Of a stretch of DNA of 40,412 nt, positions 15,757-24,910 are shown piece after piece. The DNA is from an uncultured Oscillospiraceae bacterium (GTDB lineage Bacteria; Bacillota; Clostridia; Oscillospirales; Oscillospiraceae). Within the stretch, counting starts at the first letter, position 1; each line of letters begins with the position of its first letter. The position numbers and the translations under genes are program-made. Below the pieces are notes generated by a model. It saw nothing but the letters and a program-made list of their open reading frames with translations, made no database searches and was not told the origin of the DNA. The DNA lies in NCBI GenBank assembly GCA_934565415.1, contig CAKTHQ010000020.1, positions 1-40,412 of the forward strand, read 5' to 3'.

Positions 15757-15785
15757 ATTTTATCTGATTTATAGAAAAATAGCAA
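15757..15785 (-). promoter_or_regulatory. Promoter of the kinase-like gene
   Basis: On the minus strand TTGCTA (15785-15780) and TAAAAT (15762-15757) are separated by 17 bases, 88 bases before the ATG. A small perfect hairpin (15712-15726, GGGGAA-AAC-TTCCCC) lies in the resulting leader. Confidence 0.6.
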
Positions 15786-15812
15786 GAGAGATTTCCGCAA
15801 AAGGAGAGAACG

Positions 15813-16499
15813 ATGCACGAAGGACACAGGGCAAGGCTCAAAAAACAATTTGCGGACGGGGGACTGGACGGGTTTACGGATGTGCAGACCCTGGAGCTGC
15901 TGCTTTTTTACGCGGTTCCCCGCCGGGATACCAATGCGCTTGCGCACAGCCTGCTGGACCACTTCGGCAGCCTCAGCCAGGTGCTGGAGGGAAGCCCGGA
16001 GGAGCTTCAGAAGGTGGAGGGAATCGGAGATCATGCGGCGCTGCTGCTGACGCTGATTCCTCAGCTGGCAAGGCGCTATATGGTAAACAGAACCCAGGAT
16101 GTGAAGGTGCTGCCCACGCTGGACAGCTGCGCCCAATATCTGGTACCCAGGTTCTTTGGCCGGAAGACGGAGACGGTATTTTTGCTGTGCCTGGATGCCA
16201 AGTGCAAGGTGCTGTGCTGCAAGGAGGTAGGCTCCGGCGGCACCAATTCCGTGGCTATTTCCGTCCGGAAAATCGTAGAGACGGCCATTGGCATGGGTGC
16301 CTCTACGGTGGTGCTGGCCCACAACCATCCCAGCGGCCTGGCAGTGCCCTCTCCGGAGGACATCCAGGTGACCCGGCAAATCGCCCAGGCGCTGAAGGCT
16401 GTGGATGTTTTGCTGGCGGACCATATCATTGTGGCAGACGACGACTATGTATCCATTGCCGCCTCGGATGCCCGCTTTAACCAATGTCTGCTGCTGTAG
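15813..16499 (+). CDS. radC: RadC family JAB/MPN-domain protein
   Basis: This encodes 228 residues: an N-terminal helix-hairpin-helix region (residues about 15-85, with [12 protein letters not shown]) and a C-terminal JAB/MPN metalloprotease-like fold. The zinc motif [16 protein letters not shown] is intact. RadC was named for DNA repair, but that role is disputed and its biochemical function is unknown. AAGGAGA precedes the ATG by about 6 bases. Only 14 bases separate it from uvrB, so the two are probably cotranscribed. Confidence 0.93.
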   Translation: MHEGHRARLKKQFADGGLDGFTDVQTLELLLFYAVPRRDTNALAHSLLDHFGSLSQVLEGSPEELQKVEGIGDHAALLLTLIPQLARRYMVNRTQDVKVLPTLDSCAQYLVPRFFGRKTETVFLLCLDAKCKVLCCKEVGSGGTNSVAISVRKIVETAIGMGASTVVLAHNHPSGLAVPSPEDIQVTRQIAQALKAVDVLLADHIIVADDDYVSIAASDARFNQCLLL

Positions 16500-16513
16500 C
16501 AAAGGAGGACAAC

Positions 16514-18481
16514 GTGGATCATTTTGAATTGGTTTCGGAATACAAGCCCTCCGGCGACCAGCCGGAGGCCATTGAGGCACTGACAAACGGCGTCAACTGG
16601 GGCCTGCGGGAGCAGACCCTTCTGGGTGTCACAGGCTCCGGCAAGACCTTTACCATGGCCTCCGTCATTGCCAAGCTTAACCGGCCCACTCTGGTTCTAG
16701 CCCATAATAAGACGCTGGCAGCCCAGTTGTGCTCGGAATTCCGGGAGTTTTTCCCCAACAACGTGGTGGAGTACTTTATCTCCTACTACGATTATTACCA
16801 GCCGGAGGCCTATATTGCTCATACGGATACCTATATTGAAAAGGATTCCGCGGTAAACGAGGAAATCGACCGCCTGCGGCACTCCGCCACCTCCTCCCTG
16901 TTTGAGCGGCGGGATGTAATCATCGTGGCTTCCGTCAGCTGCCTGTATGGCCTGGGTGACCCCATCGACTATAAAAGCATGGTCATTTCCCTGCGGGTGG
17001 GTATGGAGAAGCCCATGGATGAAATTCTCAAAAAGCTGACGGAAATCCGATACGAGCGGAACGACATTGATTTCTCCCGAAACAAGTTCCGGGTCCGGGG
17101 GGATACCCTGGAGGTCTATCCTGCCTACTGGTCCGGGAAGGCCATCCGGGTGGAGTTCTTTGGGGACGAAATCGACCGCATCAGTGAAATCAACGCCGTA
17201 TCGGGTCTTCCCGAACGGTATGTGGACCATGTGGCCATCTACCCCGCCAGCCACTATGTGGCATCCAAAGAAAAACTTCAGCGGGCCATGCTGGAAATTC
17301 AGAAGGAATGCGACGAGCAGGTAAAAAAATTCCAGTCGGAAAACAAACTCGTCGAAGCTCAGCGCATTGCCCAGCGGACCAATTACGACCTGGAAATGAT
17401 GACGGAAATCGGCTTTTGCAGCGGCATCGAGAACTATTCCCGGGTAATCCAGGGCCGGGCCCCGGGGACCCCGCCGACGACGCTCCTGGACTATTTTCCG
17501 GAAGACTACCTGATGTTTGTAGACGAGAGCCATGTGACCCTGCCCCAGTGCCGGGCCATGTACGCCGGGGACCGGAGCCGGAAGGATGCCCTGGTAAACT
17601 ATGGCTTCCGCCTGCCTTCTGCTTATGACAATCGCCCCCTGAACTTCGGGGAGTTCGACCAGAAGATCAACCAGGTCATTTATGTATCGGCCACCCCCGG
17701 GGAATACGAAAAGTCCCGGTCCGGCCAGATTGTGGAGCAGGTGATAAGGCCTACGGGCTTACTGGACCCCCAGGTGGAGGTACGGCCCATCGACGGCCAG
17801 ATTGACGATCTGATCGGGGAGATCAATGCCCGGACCGCCCGGCAGGAGCGGGTATTGGTAACGACGCTCACCAAGAAGATGGCCGAGGACCTGACGGTGT
17901 ACCTGCAAAAGGCGGGCATCAAGGTGCGGTATATGCACTCCGACATCGGCGCCATGGAGCGGATGGAGATTATAAGAGACCTGCGGCTGGCCAAATTTGA
18001 TGTGCTTGTGGGCATCAACCTGCTGCGGGAGGGCCTGGACCTGCCGGAAGTAAGTCTGGTGGCCATTCTGGATGCAGATAAAGAAGGCTTTCTTCGCAGC
18101 GAGACCAGCTTAATTCAGACCATGGGCCGGGCAGCCCGGAATGCCGACGGCAAGGTCATTATGTATGCCGACACCGTGACCCCCTCTATGCGGGTGGCCA
18201 TGGACGAAACCGCCCGGAGAAGAGAGCTGCAGGATGCCTACAACAAAGCCCACGGCATCGTGCCCAAGACGGTGATCAAGTCCGTTCGGGATCTGATTGA
18301 AATTTCCTCCCCCACCGCCGAGCGGAAGGGCCGCAATGGGGTAAAGATGACCAAGGCGGAAAAGGAAAAGGAAATCGCCCGCCTGGAAAAGCAGATGAAG
18401 GAGGCGGCCAAGATGATGGAATACGAGTACGCCGCCGTACTGCGGGACCAGATTGTGGAACTCCGGGGAAACGGGCTGTAA
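16514..18481 (+). CDS. uvrB: Excinuclease ABC subunit B
   Basis: UvrB is the damage-verification helicase of nucleotide excision repair. The product has 655 residues, as expected. Visible are Walker [13 protein letters not shown] (near residue 39), the beta-hairpin region [10 protein letters not shown], the DESH box ([10 protein letters not shown]), helicase motifs V and VI ([19 protein letters not shown]) and the C-terminal UVR coiled coil for UvrC and UvrA contact. The frame is open from 16484, but AAAGGAGG lies 6 bases before the GTG at 16514 and the family N-terminus begins there, so I use the GTG start. Confidence 0.97.
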   Translation: MDHFELVSEYKPSGDQPEAIEALTNGVNWGLREQTLLGVTGSGKTFTMASVIAKLNRPTLVLAHNKTLAAQLCSEFREFFPNNVVEYFISYYDYYQPEAYIAHTDTYIEKDSAVNEEIDRLRHSATSSLFERRDVIIVASVSCLYGLGDPIDYKSMVISLRVGMEKPMDEILKKLTEIRYERNDIDFSRNKFRVRGDTLEVYPAYWSGKAIRVEFFGDEIDRISEINAVSGLPERYVDHVAIYPASHYVASKEKLQRAMLEIQKECDEQVKKFQSENKLVEAQRIAQRTNYDLEMMTEIGFCSGIENYSRVIQGRAPGTPPTTLLDYFPEDYLMFVDESHVTLPQCRAMYAGDRSRKDALVNYGFRLPSAYDNRPLNFGEFDQKINQVIYVSATPGEYEKSRSGQIVEQVIRPTGLLDPQVEVRPIDGQIDDLIGEINARTARQERVLVTTLTKKMAEDLTVYLQKAGIKVRYMHSDIGAMERMEIIRDLRLAKFDVLVGINLLREGLDLPEVSLVAILDADKEGFLRSETSLIQTMGRAARNADGKVIMYADTVTPSMRVAMDETARRRELQDAYNKAHGIVPKTVIKSVRDLIEISSPTAERKGRNGVKMTKAEKEKEIARLEKQMKEAAKMMEYEYAAVLRDQIVELRGNGL

Positions 18482-18494
18482 GCGGTTTTCCCCC

Positions 18495-18522
18495 TTGCAA
18501 AACTGAGAAACCCTGTTATAAT
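18495..18522 (+). promoter_or_regulatory. Promoter of the ktrB-to-rnc operon
   Basis: TTGCAA (18495-18500) and TATAAT (18517-18522) are separated by 16 bases, 59 bases before the ktrB ATG. No terminator separates it from the uvrB stop, so readthrough from uvrB is also possible. Confidence 0.7.
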
Positions 18523-18581
18523 GAAAAAAACTCTACAAAATTGTTCCTGTTGCCCTGAAGCCCAGGGAGAAAGGCAGGCTT

Positions 18582-19961
18582 ATGTCCTTTAAAGATAAAA
18601 TACTGTCCCGGATGATTGCCCGGCGTGGGAGGCCGTTAAGCGCAACCAAGGTTATTGCCATGACCTTTTTTGTGATTATCCTTTTGGGTACCGCCCTTCT
18701 GATGCTGCCGGTTTCCACAAGAGACGGCCGGGGCTGCGACTTTTTGCGGGCCCTGTTTACGGCCACCTCAGCCACCTGCGTTACGGGGCTTACTCCCTTT
18801 GATACCTATACCCAGTGGTCCACCTTTGGCCAGGCGGTGCTGTTGCTCCTGATTGAAATCGGCGGCCTGGGCTTTATGTCCATTGCCACCATGTTCGTCT
18901 TTCTCACCCGGAAGCGCATCGGCTTAAAGCAGAGAATGGTCATGGCCCAGGCTCTGAGTCTCAACGATATGGAGGGCGTGGTCCGGCTCCAGCGGACGGT
19001 GATCTTTGGCAGCCTGACCATCGAGGCCCTGGGGGCGCTGATTTTGGCGCTGTATTTTGCACCCTACTTTGGCTTGGGAAAGGCTCTGTGGCTGGGTGTA
19101 TTCCATTCCGTTTCCGCTTTCTGCAACGCGGGCTTTGATATTTTCGGCTTCCTGGAGCCGGGGGCATCCCTGATGACTTTCCAGAACGACCCAGTGGTGC
19201 TGCTGACCCTGGGGGCGCTGGTGGTGATCGGCGGCCTGGGCTTCCTTGTGTGGGAGGAGCTGGCGGAAAAAAAGCCGTTTTCCCGGATGTCCGTATATAC
19301 CCGGCTGGTGCTGGCTACCACAGGAATCCTGCTGCTGGCAGGATGGGCGCTTACCTGCCTGCTGGAGTGGAATAACCCGGAAACCCTGGGGAATATGTCT
19401 CTGGGCGGAAAGCTGTTAAATGGCCTGTTTCAGTCCGTTACTCTGCGTACCGCCGGCTTCGCGGCCATCGACCAGGGTAGCCTGACCGAGGGTGGAAAGG
19501 CCGTATCCATGATTATTATGCTTATTGGCGGCTCTTCCGGCTCTACGGCAGGCGGTCTGAAAACCGTTACCTTTGTGGTGCTGGTGCTGTTTGTCTGGTC
19601 CCGGCTCCGGAACCGGAGCAGCGTCTGGGCCTTCGAACGGACCGTTCCGGACAGCCAGGTGCTGGATGCCATGACCCTGTTTTCGGCTATGCTGCTGCTT
19701 GCCATGTTCGGGGCGGTGTTTATCTGCGCTACCTCTCCCGTAGGCTTTACCGATGCCATGTATGAGTCCATATCGGCCCTGGCCACGGTAGGCCTGACGG
19801 CGAATACTACCCTGCGGCTCAGTGTGCCGGCTCAATTTTTAATTATTCTGTATATGTATTTTGGCCGCGTGGGCATTCTCACCATCAGCCTGGGCTTCCT
19901 GACGGGAGACAAGGCGGTGGAGCGGTTCCGCTATGCCCAGACCAATCTGCTTATCGGTTAA
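18582..19961 (+). CDS. ktrB: Potassium uptake channel subunit (KtrB/TrkH)
   Basis: This is the membrane subunit of a Trk/Ktr potassium transporter. Its 459 residues match KtrB length rather than the longer TrkH. Four membrane-pore-membrane repeats are visible by their filter segments: TSATCVTGL, SAFCNAGFD, TLRTAGFAA and LATVGLTAN, each with the conserved filter glycine. The second intracellular loop contains the glycine-rich LIGGSSGSTAGG gating region. It is followed after 11 bases by the cytoplasmic gating partner ktrA. Confidence 0.95.
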   Translation: MSFKDKILSRMIARRGRPLSATKVIAMTFFVIILLGTALLMLPVSTRDGRGCDFLRALFTATSATCVTGLTPFDTYTQWSTFGQAVLLLLIEIGGLGFMSIATMFVFLTRKRIGLKQRMVMAQALSLNDMEGVVRLQRTVIFGSLTIEALGALILALYFAPYFGLGKALWLGVFHSVSAFCNAGFDIFGFLEPGASLMTFQNDPVVLLTLGALVVIGGLGFLVWEELAEKKPFSRMSVYTRLVLATTGILLLAGWALTCLLEWNNPETLGNMSLGGKLLNGLFQSVTLRTAGFAAIDQGSLTEGGKAVSMIIMLIGGSSGSTAGGLKTVTFVVLVLFVWSRLRNRSSVWAFERTVPDSQVLDAMTLFSAMLLLAMFGAVFICATSPVGFTDAMYESISALATVGLTANTTLRLSVPAQFLIILYMYFGRVGILTISLGFLTGDKAVERFRYAQTNLLIG

Positions 19962-19972
19962 GGAGGAAAGAT

Positions 19973-20620
19973 ATGAAATCCTATGTTGTGATCGGCCTGG
20001 GGCGGTTTGGTTCCAGCCTGGCCAAGCAATTGTGCAAGCTGGGGGCGGAGGTGCTGGCCCTGGATATTAAAGGGGACCTGGTGCAGCAGGTGGCCGGGGA
20101 TGTGACCCACGCCGTAGTGGGCGACGCCCAGGATAAGGAGGTCCTGCGGGCCCTGGGGGTAAGGAACCTGGACTGCGCCGTGATTGCCATTGGCGACAAT
20201 CTGGCGGCATCGGTGCTGATTACCATGAACCTGAAGGAACTGGAGGTTCCCTTCATCGTCTGCAAGGCCCACGACGAGACCCACCGGAAGGTGCTGGAAA
20301 AGCTGGGCGTGGACCGGGTGGTCATTCCGGAGCAGGAATATGCCCAGCGGCTGGCCCGGACCCTGAACAGCCACAATGTGCTGGATTACATCGAGCTGTC
20401 GGAGGACTTTGGCATTCTGGATGTGCCTGCCCCCGGAAGCTGGATCGGAAAATCTCTGCGGGAGCTGAATGTTCGGGCCAAGCTGGGTGTGAACATCATT
20501 GCCGTGGAAAACGCAGGGAAGACCAATGTGTCCCCCGTTGCGGACTACATTGTGCGGGAAGGGGATACCCTGGTGGTTTTGGGAGATAATATCGCCCTGG
20601 AAAAGGTACAGAAGCTATGA
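19973..20620 (+). CDS. ktrA: Potassium uptake regulatory subunit (KtrA, RCK)
   Basis: This is the cytosolic RCK subunit that gates the KtrB channel in response to nucleotides. Its 215 residues have an N-terminal Rossmann RCK_N domain (VIGLGRFGSSLA at residues 6-17, the acidic residue D36 after strand 2) and a C-terminal RCK_C (TrkA_C) domain from about residue 135. One copy of each domain makes it KtrA-like rather than the doubled TrkA. AAGGAGG precedes the ATG. The last codons overlap the start of the methyltransferase gene by four bases. Confidence 0.95.
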   Translation: MKSYVVIGLGRFGSSLAKQLCKLGAEVLALDIKGDLVQQVAGDVTHAVVGDAQDKEVLRALGVRNLDCAVIAIGDNLAASVLITMNLKELEVPFIVCKAHDETHRKVLEKLGVDRVVIPEQEYAQRLARTLNSHNVLDYIELSEDFGILDVPAPGSWIGKSLRELNVRAKLGVNIIAVENAGKTNVSPVADYIVREGDTLVVLGDNIALEKVQKL

Positions 20621-21369
20621 CGGAAGAACGGATCACCTCCCGGAGAAACCCGCTCATTCAGCAGGTGCGCAAACTGCTGACCTCCCGGAAAGAGCGGGAA
20701 AAAGCGGGGCTCTTTGTTTCCGATGGCACAAAGCTTTTGCAGGAGGCAATCCGCTTCTGCCCGGGATTGGACACGGTTTTTTTTACGGAGAACGCAGAAG
20801 TGGATTTGCCGGTGTCCGTCCGGAAAGTCTATGTCAGCAAAGAGGTTATGGAGGCGATTTCGCCGATGGAAACCCCCCAGGGGGCAGTGTTCCTGTGCAG
20901 GATGCCTCCGAAGCAGCCCTTTGCAGCCCAAAAGGGGATGCTGCTGCTGGACGGCATCCAGGACCCGGGGAACGTAGGCACCATATTGCGGACGGCGGAT
21001 GCCTGGAATGTACCGGTGGTACTCCTGGAGGGCTGCGCCGATCCCTTCAGTCATAAGGTGGTCAGGTCTTCCATGGGGGCGGTATTCCGCACCCCGGTAA
21101 CGGTAAGTACCTGGCAGGAGGCGGAGCGCGGCTGCCGGGGGGCAGGGATTCCGTTGGCCGTCACGGCTTTGCGGGACACCGCGGAGGACATTCGGAAAGC
21201 GGATGTGAGGAATATGGCCGTGGTTATCGGCAGCGAGGGCCAGGGCGTCCGGCGGGAGATTCTGGATGCTGCGGACCGGTGCCTGATGATTCCCATGAAC
21301 CCCCATTGTGAATCCCTGAATGCCGCTGTTGCCGCCGCTGCGGTCATGTGGCAGATGGAAAAGGTTTAA
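20617..21369 (+). CDS. SpoU/TrmH-family RNA 2'-O-methyltransferase
   Basis: This SPOUT methyltransferase transfers a methyl group from S-adenosylmethionine to a ribose 2'-OH in RNA. The 250-residue product has an N-terminal substrate-binding domain (residues 1-95) and the knotted catalytic domain with motif 1 DPGNVGTILRTADA, motif 2 IGSEGQGV and motif 3 IPMNPHCESLNAAVA. Its length and N-terminus (ITSRRNPLIQQVRKL) point to a 23S rRNA enzyme of the RlmB/TsnR type, but the exact nucleotide is not predictable. The ATG overlaps the ktrA stop (ATGA), implying coupled translation. Confidence 0.92.
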   Translation: MTEERITSRRNPLIQQVRKLLTSRKEREKAGLFVSDGTKLLQEAIRFCPGLDTVFFTENAEVDLPVSVRKVYVSKEVMEAISPMETPQGAVFLCRMPPKQPFAAQKGMLLLDGIQDPGNVGTILRTADAWNVPVVLLEGCADPFSHKVVRSSMGAVFRTPVTVSTWQEAERGCRGAGIPLAVTALRDTAEDIRKADVRNMAVVIGSEGQGVRREILDAADRCLMIPMNPHCESLNAAVAAAAVMWQMEKV

Positions 21370-21390
21370 AAACAAGAAGGAGGGACTTGC

Positions 21391-22593
21391 TTGCTGCTGC
21401 ACTGGTTATGGCTGGCGGAGCGTCCGGGGCTGAAGGATACCGTTAAAAATGCGCTGGTACGGGCGTTTCTGGATCCGGAAGCCCTGTTCTACAGCAAAAT
21501 AGAGGACCTCCGTCAGGCACAGATTCCGGGCCTGACAGAGGAAATGGCCCAGTCCCTTCTGGACAAGGACCTGACCTCTGCCGGGAAGATTCTGGAAAAC
21601 TGCATGGAAAGGCAGGTTTCCGTATTGACCATGGGGGATCCCTGTTATCCGGAACGGCTGCGGGTGCTGGGGGATATGCCGGTGGTGCTCTATTACAAGG
21701 GAACCGTCCCGGATTTTGACCATACGCCTACCGTTGCCCTGGTGGGGACCCGGCGGGCCAGCGCCTATGGCCTGCGTACCGCCCGGCGGCTGGGAGCTGA
21801 GATTGCCCAGGGGGGCGGACTTGTGGTATCCGGCCTGGCAGACGGCATCGACAGCGAGGCCATGTGGGGCGCTTTGCAGGCGGACGGCCGGGTGACCGGC
21901 GTTTTGGGCTGCGGTGCGGATGTGGTTTATCCCAGGAAAAACCGGGAGCTGTTTTCTCAGACGGAGCGCCAGGGGTGTATTCTTTCGCAGTATGCTCCCG
22001 GGACCCCGCCTCTGAAATGGAACTTTTTGGAGCGGAACCGGATTATCAGCGGCCTGAGCTGCGGTACGGCGGTGATTGAGGCCCCGGAGAAGAGCGGCGC
22101 CCTTTCCACGGCCCGGCACGCCCGCCGCCAGGGCCGGGAGGTATTTGCCGTGCCGGGAAATGTAGAGGACCCCAGATTTGCGGGCAGCAACCGATTGCTG
22201 CGGGAGGGGGCCATTGCCATAGGCTGCGGCCGCGACCTGCTGGCGGAATATGAAGGAATGTTTGCCCCGCGAGAGCCCCGGGAGCATCCGGTTCAGGAGC
22301 CTGTTATCCCGGAGAAAATACCGGCAAATCCCATTCCAAAGAAAAAATTAACCCCAAAGGCCATTGACAAAGCCGCAAAACCGCTTTATAGTGACCAAGG
22401 ACCTTCTTCCCCAGCGCTCTCCGAGGAGGAGCACCGGGTGGTTGAGGCCATCGGTCCGGGGGAACGGCTGGTGGATGAAGTGATCGCCCAGGTCCCGTTC
22501 CCGGCGGGCAAAACCTTGAGCATTCTCACCATGCTGGAGCTTCGGGGCATTGTGGCCCGGGATTCCGGCAAACGTGTTTCGCGGAAGCGATAA
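21391..22593 (+). CDS. dprA: DNA-processing protein DprA (RecA loader)
   Basis: DprA protects incoming single-stranded DNA in transformation and loads RecA. The 400-residue product has an N-terminal helical/SAM-like region, the Rossmann DprA core (ALVGTRRASAYG, VVSGLADGIDSEA, LGCGADVVYPRKN, FLERNRIISGLS, VFAVPGNVEDP) and a C-terminal winged helix (residues about 335-400). An Ala/Pro/Lys-rich linker lies between core and winged helix. The start is TTG at 21391 with AAGGAGGG 6 bases before; no ATG fits. The dprA-topA-trmFO order is common in Firmicutes. No other competence genes are in the window. Confidence 0.94.
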   Translation: MLLHWLWLAERPGLKDTVKNALVRAFLDPEALFYSKIEDLRQAQIPGLTEEMAQSLLDKDLTSAGKILENCMERQVSVLTMGDPCYPERLRVLGDMPVVLYYKGTVPDFDHTPTVALVGTRRASAYGLRTARRLGAEIAQGGGLVVSGLADGIDSEAMWGALQADGRVTGVLGCGADVVYPRKNRELFSQTERQGCILSQYAPGTPPLKWNFLERNRIISGLSCGTAVIEAPEKSGALSTARHARRQGREVFAVPGNVEDPRFAGSNRLLREGAIAIGCGRDLLAEYEGMFAPREPREHPVQEPVIPEKIPANPIPKKKLTPKAIDKAAKPLYSDQGPSSPALSEEEHRVVEAIGPGERLVDEVIAQVPFPAGKTLSILTMLELRGIVARDSGKRVSRKR

Positions 22594-22635
22594 ATATATG
22601 GCGAAGAGTTTTTTCGCCGGAAAAGGAAGTATTTC

Positions 22636-24906
22636 ATGGGCAAAGCCAACAATCTGGTGATCGTTGAGTCGCCTTCCAAAGCAAAGACCATCGGAAAATA
22701 TCTGGGGCCGGACTATGTGGTAAAAGCCAGCATGGGCCACCTGCGGGACCTGCCGAAAAGCCGCATGGGCGTGGACCTGGAGCATGATTTTACGCCGGAG
22801 TACCTGCCGGTGCGGGGCAAGGAAGCCCTGATTAAAGAATTAAAGGCCGCTGCCAAGGATGCCGAAACCGTGTATCTGGCAACGGACCCTGACCGGGAGG
22901 GAGAGGCCATCTCCTGGCACTTGAAAGAACTGCTGAACCTGCCGGACACCAAGGCCCACCGGGTGACCTTCCACGAGATTACCCAGAAGGTGGTAAAGGA
23001 TTCCATCCGGCACCCCCGGGATATTGACTACGACCTGGTGGATGCCCAGCAGGCCAGAAGAATCTTAGACCGGATCGTGGGCTACGAGCTGTCCCCGCTG
23101 CTGTGGAAAAAGGTCCGCAGAGGGCTCTCTGCCGGCCGTGTCCAGAGTGTGGCAACCCGGATGGTGGTGGACCGGGAAGAGGAAATCCGGGCCTTCCAGC
23201 CCAAGGAATACTGGTCCCTGGATGTAACCCTGAATCGGGTCAACCGCCCCGGCTCCTTTATCGCGCACTACTACGGAGAAGAAAAGAAGCGGGAGCTGGA
23301 AAACGAGGATCAGACGAACGCCGTGATCCGGGACATCCAAGGAAAAGATTTTACCGTTACCAACGTAAAGAAGGCAGAGAAAAAGCGCACCGCCGCTCCT
23401 CCCTTTACCACCTCCACCCTGCAGCAGGAGGCCTCCCGAAAGCTGAATATGCCCCCTAGGAAGACCATGATGGTTGCCCAGCAGCTGTATGAAGGCGTGG
23501 ATGTGGCAGGGGAAGGAACCTTGGGCCTTATCACCTATATGCGTACCGACTCCCTGCGGCTCAGCGACGAAGCCATGGCCGCCGCCGCTCAGTTCATCAG
23601 TGCCCGCTACGGGAAGGAATACTACTATGGCTCCTTCCATGTATATAAAACGAAAGCAAATGCGCAGGATGCCCACGAGGCTATCCGCCCAACAAATGTG
23701 GAGCTGGACCCGGAGCGGATCCGTGGCAGCCTGACTCCGGACCAGTATCGGCTGTATAAGCTTATCTGGAGCCGGTTTTTGGCCAGCCAGATGGCAAACG
23801 CCCTGTATGATACCGTGTCCATCGATACGGAGTGCGCCGGGCATACCTTCCGTTCCAGCCACCAGAGCCTTCGCTTCCCCGGCTTTATCGCCGTATATGA
23901 AGAGGGCAAGGACGAGGAAGGGGAGGCCGTAGGCTCCCCTCTGCCGGACCTGGCCGTGGGGGAGAAGGCTGCCGCCGGTAATTACGACAAGCAGCAGCAC
24001 TTTACCCAGCCTCCCGCCCGATACACGGAGGCTACCCTGGTAAAGGCTATGGAGGAGCAGGGGGTAGGCCGGCCTTCCACCTACGCCGCCACCATCTCCA
24101 CCATTGAGGACCGGGAATATGTGCTTAAGCAGGACCGCCGTCTGGCCCCCACAGCTTTGGGCGAGGTGGTTACAGGGCTTATGAAGGAGCGGTTCCAGGA
24201 CATTGTAGATGTGAGCTTTACCGCCAACATGGAAAGCCGCCTGGACGATGTGGAGGCTGGGAAGCAGAACTGGAAGGCCCTGCTTGCCGACTTCTACAAG
24301 GGCTTTGAAAAAGAAATGAAGGATGCGGAAACCGCCCTGGAGGGGGTCCGCCTGAAGGTGCCCGAGGAGGAAACCGACGAAATTTGCGAGCTCTGCGGCC
24401 GGAAGATGGTTATCAAAATGGGCCGGTTCGGAAAATTCCTGGCCTGCCCCGGGTTCCCGGAGTGCAAGAACGCCAAGCCTCTTGTGGAGCGGATGCCCGG
24501 GCGCTGCCCCAAGTGCGGCAGTGGGCTATTGAAGCGGAAGTCCAAGAAGGGCTACGCCTTCTACGCCTGCGAGCGGGGGCCCGAGTGCGGCTTTATGACC
24601 TGGGATGTGCCTACTGCCGAGGACTGCCCGGAGTGTGGGCAGACCATGTTCAAAAAATCCGGCAAGGGCCGGATGAAGCCCTTCTGCATCAATGAGCATT
24701 GCTCCCGGTTCCTGCCGGAGGATCAGCGGGGCTACTATAAAAAGAAGACTGCGGAAGGCGCTCAGGAGCCCGGGGAGCCGGAGGGCCAGCCCGAGGAAAA
24801 GAAGCCTGCCAAGAATTCGGCGGCTAAGAAGACGGCTGCCAAGACCGCCACGAAAAAGCCCGCCGCCAAAGGAAAAGTAGCAAAGAAGACCACCAAGAAG
24901 GAGTAA
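22636..24906 (+). CDS. topA: DNA topoisomerase I (type IA)
   Basis: This enzyme relaxes negative supercoils. The product has 756 residues. Motifs are the TOPRIM domain (VIVESPSKAKTI with E10, and TDPDREGEAI), the catalytic tyrosine Y301 in GLITYMRTDS, and three C-terminal zinc ribbons (CELCG, CPKCG, CPECG). A tail of about 35 residues rich in Lys and Ala follows and resembles histone-H1-like DNA-binding tails. The ATG has AGGAAG at a normal distance. A 6-bp hairpin (22600-22618) lies in the 42-base gap after dprA. Confidence 0.97.
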   Translation: MGKANNLVIVESPSKAKTIGKYLGPDYVVKASMGHLRDLPKSRMGVDLEHDFTPEYLPVRGKEALIKELKAAAKDAETVYLATDPDREGEAISWHLKELLNLPDTKAHRVTFHEITQKVVKDSIRHPRDIDYDLVDAQQARRILDRIVGYELSPLLWKKVRRGLSAGRVQSVATRMVVDREEEIRAFQPKEYWSLDVTLNRVNRPGSFIAHYYGEEKKRELENEDQTNAVIRDIQGKDFTVTNVKKAEKKRTAAPPFTTSTLQQEASRKLNMPPRKTMMVAQQLYEGVDVAGEGTLGLITYMRTDSLRLSDEAMAAAAQFISARYGKEYYYGSFHVYKTKANAQDAHEAIRPTNVELDPERIRGSLTPDQYRLYKLIWSRFLASQMANALYDTVSIDTECAGHTFRSSHQSLRFPGFIAVYEEGKDEEGEAVGSPLPDLAVGEKAAAGNYDKQQHFTQPPARYTEATLVKAMEEQGVGRPSTYAATISTIEDREYVLKQDRRLAPTALGEVVTGLMKERFQDIVDVSFTANMESRLDDVEAGKQNWKALLADFYKGFEKEMKDAETALEGVRLKVPEEETDEICELCGRKMVIKMGRFGKFLACPGFPECKNAKPLVERMPGRCPKCGSGLLKRKSKKGYAFYACERGPECGFMTWDVPTAEDCPECGQTMFKKSGKGRMKPFCINEHCSRFLPEDQRGYYKKKTAEGAQEPGEPEGQPEEKKPAKNSAAKKTAAKTATKKPAAKGKVAKKTTKKE

Positions 24907-24910
24907 GCCC

